DNA of 14,775 nucleotides from CAYIBD01 sp964361655 (GTDB lineage Bacteria; Patescibacteriota; Minisyncoccia; Sungbacterales; SURF-37), in NCBI GenBank assembly GCA_964361655.1, contig CAYIBD010000017.1:1-14775 (forward strand), written 5' to 3'. The notes below the pieces were generated by a model. That model made no database searches. It was not told the origin of the DNA and saw only the letters and a list, made by a program, of their open reading frames with translations. Within the stretch, counting starts at the first letter, position 1. Every line of letters begins with the position of its first letter. This document shows positions 11,719-14,775 of the stretch, piece after piece. The position numbers and the translations under genes are program-made.

Positions 11719-13896
11719 TCAACGATTCCTGTAGCCCTCGGCCTCTTCGAGCTGCAACGATAGGATTTTCGAAATGCCGTCATCCCCCATGGTCACGCCG
11801 TAGAGCACGCCCGACACCTTCATGGTTTCGCGGTTATGGGTAATCAGGATCAGCTGCGTCTTCTTGGAGAGTTCTTTCAGGATCGCGGCGTATTTTTGTG
11901 AGTTGGCTTCATCGAGCGCGGCATCGGTCTCGTCGAGCACGAGAAACGGCGGCGGGTTGACGGCGGTGATGGCAAAGAGCAGGGCCACCGAGACGAGCGC
12001 CCGTTCTCCGCCCGAGAGCATGTCAAGTCCCCTGATGCGCTTCCGCGGGATATCCACGCTGATCTCGACACCGTACGTAACCTCGCCTCCCTCGCCTTCA
12101 GAGAGTTCCTCGTCCATTCCGGCCTTGGGCCGCCGGAGTGCGACGTACTCAATTGTCCCTTTGCCGCCCCCGAAGATGATGCGGAAATAGTGCTGGAAGG
12201 CCTCCCGGACTTTTCCAAAGCCGGTTTTGAAATCGCGCTCGATCTTGGCATCGAGCTCGGCGATCAATCGCTTGAGATCCTTTTCGGCGCTTGAGAGGTC
12301 AGCCAGTTCACGCGTCAAGAACTCGTGACGCCCCTTGGTGTCCGAGTACTCCTTGAGGACGACAAGGTCAATGCCGCCGGTCTCTTCGAGGCGCACCTTG
12401 AGCTTCTCAATCTTCCGCCTCAGCTCTTCCGAAGGAACGGTATCGTACCGCGTTCCGGTAGGTTTGAGGTCGCTCGGGGAAAGACCACTGTCCCCGATGA
12501 TCCGCTCCAGCTCCGCGGCCCGGGTCCTGACCCGCTCGAGCTCAAACTCGCTTCGCTGGAGCGCGTTGCGGAGGGAGCTTGCCGTCTCCTCTTGTTGGCG
12601 CAACCCCTGCCAGTATTCTCGGAGTTTTTGCTCGCGGGCGCTGGCGCGCTCGCGGGCATGGGCGAGGTTCTTCCGCGCTTCACGGATCGCCGCTTCAGCA
12701 ACGTGGAGATCACGGCGGATGCGCTGCTTCTCGGCTTCGAGGGCATGGCCGCCCGGCCGAGGTCCCGGGCGGCTGGCCTCATGGTACCACTGCTTCAGCA
12801 GGGCCTCGATTTTGGCTGCGATTGAGCTCACGCGACGGCGAATCTCATCAATGGCGTCCAGGGCCATAACTTCCCGGAGGGAGGCGACGAACGGCCGCAG
12901 GGCGGATTCAGCCGCACTAACATCAAGACCGCGCCACCCCGGGGGGCGGCTTTGCGGCTCGGATTCGAGGCGGCCTTCAATGCGGCCGAACTCTCGCTCC
13001 AGGCCTCGGCGTTTGGCTTCAAGCCCTTCGAGCAGTTTTTCTTTCGAGGCGAGCTCGGCGGCGTCATCAGCGCCGGATTCCGCGGCCGCGATATCTCGCT
13101 TGCGGTCGGCACTATCGCGTTCCGCTGCGGCGAGGTTATGGCGGAGCGGTTCCTCGTCGCGTTCAATGCGTTTCCGGTCTTCTCCAATCGCCTGGCCCTC
13201 GCGCGCCGCATAGGCGCCCAACGCCTCTTCGAGTTCCCGTCTTGTTGCCTCGCGCTTCTCGGCCTTCTCGGCCTGTGTTTTCAGGAATTTCAGGTGCGGC
13301 GCTATCTCGCGAATCAGCCCCTCGATCTCACGCCTATTGCGGTCCGTTTCCTCGAGTTTCCGTTCGGCCTCACGCTTCTTCAACTGGGCGAGGCGGAGGC
13401 CAATGGCTTCCTCCAGGATCTCGCGGCGCTCCCGCGCCGAGGCGCCCAGGATGTGGTCAACCTCGCCCTGGCCGATGATGTTATGCTTCGTTTCTCCGAG
13501 GCCGAGGCGGGCCAGGAGCTCGATGATGTCCTTCAGCCGTACGGTCGAGCCGTTCAGGAAGTATTGGCTCGTACCATCGCGAAAGATTTTCCTCTCGACG
13601 GCGACTTCGGTGAAGTCCAGGGGCAGACGGCGGTCGCGGTTGTCAATGGTAAGGGAGACGGTGGCGCGGCCGAGCCGCGGCGTTCGCGGGGAGCCATGCC
13701 AGATCAGATCTTCCCCCCGCTTGCCGCGAATGGTTTTCAGCGACTGTTCGCCCAAGACCCACCGAATGGCCTCCGCGACGTTGGACTTGCCAGAGCCATT
13801 GGGGCCAACGATGGCTGCGACCGGCGCTGGGAAGGCGAAGGTGATTGATTTGGCGAAGGATTTGAAACCGGCAAGGGTAAGCTTCTGGAGACGCAT
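11719..13896 (-). CDS. smc: short, hinge-less SMC-type chromosome condensation ATPase
   Basis: A 725-residue ATPase of the SMC family, which organises and segregates chromosomes. The N-terminal head has MRLQKLTLAGFKSF, Walker A GPNGSGKS (31-38) and GQGEVDHIL (142-150). The C-terminal head has signature LSGGERAL (627-634), Walker B FLVLDETDAALD (651-662) and ITHNRE. Two coiled-coil stretches (about 155-312 and 385-545) join them. Bacterial SMC is normally near 1,150-1,200 residues with a globular hinge. Here only about 70 residues (313-383), flanked by Pro-rich turns (SRPPGW, SRPGPRPGG), lie between the coils, and there is no recognisable hinge and no CxxC hook. I chose the ATG at 13896 because the fold begins there; an ATG at 13923 preceded by TGCTATGCT is an alternative. 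No ScpA or ScpB gene is nearby. Confidence 0.93.
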   Translation of the reverse strand: MRLQKLTLAGFKSFAKSITFAFPAPVAAIVGPNGSGKSNVAEAIRWVLGEQSLKTIRGKRGEDLIWHGSPRTPRLGRATVSLTIDNRDRRLPLDFTEVAVERKIFRDGTSQYFLNGSTVRLKDIIELLARLGLGETKHNIIGQGEVDHILGASARERREILEEAIGLRLAQLKKREAERKLEETDRNRREIEGLIREIAPHLKFLKTQAEKAEKREATRRELEEALGAYAAREGQAIGEDRKRIERDEEPLRHNLAAAERDSADRKRDIAAAESGADDAAELASKEKLLEGLEAKRRGLEREFGRIEGRLESEPQSRPPGWRGLDVSAAESALRPFVASLREVMALDAIDEIRRRVSSIAAKIEALLKQWYHEASRPGPRPGGHALEAEKQRIRRDLHVAEAAIREARKNLAHARERASAREQKLREYWQGLRQQEETASSLRNALQRSEFELERVRTRAAELERIIGDSGLSPSDLKPTGTRYDTVPSEELRRKIEKLKVRLEETGGIDLVVLKEYSDTKGRHEFLTRELADLSSAEKDLKRLIAELDAKIERDFKTGFGKVREAFQHYFRIIFGGGKGTIEYVALRRPKAGMDEELSEGEGGEVTYGVEISVDIPRKRIRGLDMLSGGERALVSVALLFAITAVNPPPFLVLDETDAALDEANSQKYAAILKELSKKTQLILITHNRETMKVSGVLYGVTMGDDGISKILSLQLEEAEGYRNR

Positions 13897-14009
13897 CGGT
13901 GGGTGCTTATGCTCGATCAGCATGCCCCAGCATAGCATGGCGCTCTCTCGGCCAACAGCAATCGCTGCTGCTCGTGGACTATCGGTCTCTGCGACAGCGT
14001 AGCGTGAAC

Positions 14010-14190
14010 CCCGTTGCAACCCGGCCTAACCCCGTTAGAGGCTTCCTCTCTTCCCGAATCAAATCCCGATTGGGCAGATTGTGCTCCAATGAGCGAGCCT
14101 CTAACGGCGCTAAAGGCCGGCGCATCCACTGAGCACTTTTGGATTCCGCTCTCCTCCCCGCACTGAAGGGGGTGCACGGGTTGTAACGGG
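14010..14190. repeat. nested inverted repeats between smc and the upstream membrane protein gene
   Basis: In the 314-bp gene-free stretch 13897-14210, CCCGTTGCAACCCG (14010-14023) faces CGGGTTGTAACGGG (14177-14190) with 13 of 14 bases complementary. Inside it, CCGGCCT (14021-14027) plus CCGTTAGAGGCT (14032-14043) face AGCCTCTAACGG (14096-14107) plus AGGCCGG (14114-14120), all exact. Outer and inner arms share CCG at 14021-14023, so they are alternative or sequential pairings. No coding sequence is convincing here. Confidence 0.65.
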
Positions 14191-14210
14191 TGAATTCGGC
14201 TCGGGCGGTG

Positions 14211-14775
14211 TTAGCCGCGGCAGGCCAGTGCTGCCTGGAAAATTTTTTCCACGGTTCCGCTCGATACGCGCCCGTCCCGGAACTCGACGGGGTGGCGGAG
14301 TTCGGCAACGCGGAGGACAAGGTTCAGTATACTCGTGGCCCGGTCCTGATCGCCCCCGGCCGCATCAACAATACGCCGGAGCGCTGATTCCGGCACCCAA
14401 ATATCTTGGGAAATGGTAACGAGGACAAGTGCTGCAAGCGTCGGATCGCTCGCGGCCTCATAGATCCGCTCTCGGTGGTCGCGAGCCGCTATCCGAGGAA
14501 CCGCGAACAAAGCGCGGTGTCGTGCCCTCCACGCGAGCGACACGGCAGCACTACCCATGAGAAGGGCGCATGTCCAGAGGGCGATGGCGATTGCGTCCCC
14601 TGAACCGGTGTACGGGATTTGGGCAAGGGACACCAAGAGGTACGGCTCTTGCTTGAGCGTCACGAACGAAGCGGGCTGGATGTCTTTGCGGATGGTTATT
14701 GCTGGAGGCGGACCTCCCCCGCCGCCACCGCAATTTTGCTGGCAGCCAGGTGGAGGCGGAGGCGGAGGAGGTGGT
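14211..14775 (-). CDS. membrane protein with internal IPYTG motif (5' end outside window)
   Basis: The last 187 residues of a protein whose start lies beyond the window. In order from the window edge: nine prolines, CQQNC, a Gly run and more prolines (1-25), then ITIRKDIQPASFVTLKQEPY, then SLAQIPYTG (49-57), a hydrophobic segment (60-82), a basic stretch (WRARHR) and about 100 residues of helical, probably cytoplasmic sequence. IPYTG plus a membrane span plus basic residues looks like a sortase sorting signal, but true sorting signals end within a few residues of the basic stretch. I associate similar IPYTG/VPYTG-plus-span proteins with Parcubacteria (from memory). Upstream of the visible part one expects an exported region. 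It is read in the same direction as smc. Confidence 0.7.
   Translation of the reverse strand, partial: PPPPPPPPPGCQQNCGGGGGGPPPAITIRKDIQPASFVTLKQEPYLLVSLAQIPYTGSGDAIAIALWTCALLMGSAAVSLAWRARHRALFAVPRIAARDHRERIYEAASDPTLAALVLVTISQDIWVPESALRRIVDAAGGDQDRATSILNLVLRVAELRHPVEFRDGRVSSGTVEKIFQAALACRG

Noticed and set aside
12952..13848. 298-codon and overlapping 292-codon open frames opposite smc
   Set aside because: They are shadows of the SMC coiled-coil and head coding sequence, with no domain pattern of their own.
13680..13896. Rad50- or RecF/RecN-type ATPase instead of SMC
   Set aside because: The N-terminal FKSF, LSGGERAL signature and DETDAALD box follow SMC, and no CxxC zinc hook exists.
14024..14120. 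Integron attC-like site (GCCTAAC and GTTAGAGGC)
   Set aside because: The core-like motifs are only 3 bp apart, the second does not fit GTTRRRY fully, and there is no integrase or cassette array.
1..14775. tRNA or rRNA genes
   Set aside because: I saw no T-loop-like GTTCRANTC segment within a cloverleaf context and no rRNA-like conserved stretches in the intergenic regions.

Overview
The window (about 60% GC by eye) reads as a scaffold from a candidate-phyla-radiation (Patescibacteria/Parcubacteria-type) bacterium. This is inferred from gene content. The core genes are compact. The cell-surface proteins are of kinds I associate with Parcubacteria: a cupredoxin behind a polyproline linker, a lamin-tail-like protein with a cysteine-rich insertion, and a membrane protein with an internal IPYTG motif. 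The SMC is short and hinge-less, and several genes appear leaderless. No phage, CRISPR, IS transposase, tRNA or rRNA is visible. Ten Ns at 1798-1807 mark a scaffold gap, and both sides of it carry a version of the 3' end of pyrG.

Layout. 1-1267: a membrane-anchored cupredoxin and a membrane-anchored Ada-like metal-binding protein (both -), separated by about 290 bp rich in inverted repeats. 1338-1616: rpmA (+). 1710-4033: a pyrG 3' remnant, the gap, full-length pyrG, then rplI (all -). 4134-5933: an overlapping operon on the minus strand, transcribed S41 protease > MazG-like > acylphosphatase, with a good promoter at 5940-5968. 6032-7390: murC (-). 7425-8313: a conserved-looking unknown gene overlapping def (+), with an extended -10 element six bases before the ATG. 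8341-8754: a small unknown gene (-) with a consensus promoter, divergent from fmt. 8796-10702: fmt coupled by ATGA overlap to a secreted lamin-tail-like protein (+). 10752-11633: a winged-helix-like unknown protein with a strong RBS and a terminator (-). 11719-13896: smc (-). 14211-14775: a membrane protein cut by the window edge (-).

Functionally the window mixes translation (L27, L9, Fmt and Def, which add and remove the N-formyl group), nucleotide metabolism (CTP synthase, MazG-like), cell wall synthesis (MurC), chromosome organisation (SMC) and surface or secreted proteins.

The most unusual signal is a set of intergenic elements made of 7-nt tandem units arranged as two facing arms (1015-1118, 1615-1704, 4051-4127, 5954-6040; a one-armed relative at 3502-3533). 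Each locus has its own heptamer, yet the two arms of a locus are complementary. These elements run into coding sequence: they form a protein linker, supply the murC stop codon, and supply the -35 box of the protease operon. The other main points are the hinge-less SMC, the pyrG duplication at the gap, and promoters placed so close to start codons that leaderless mRNA is expected.
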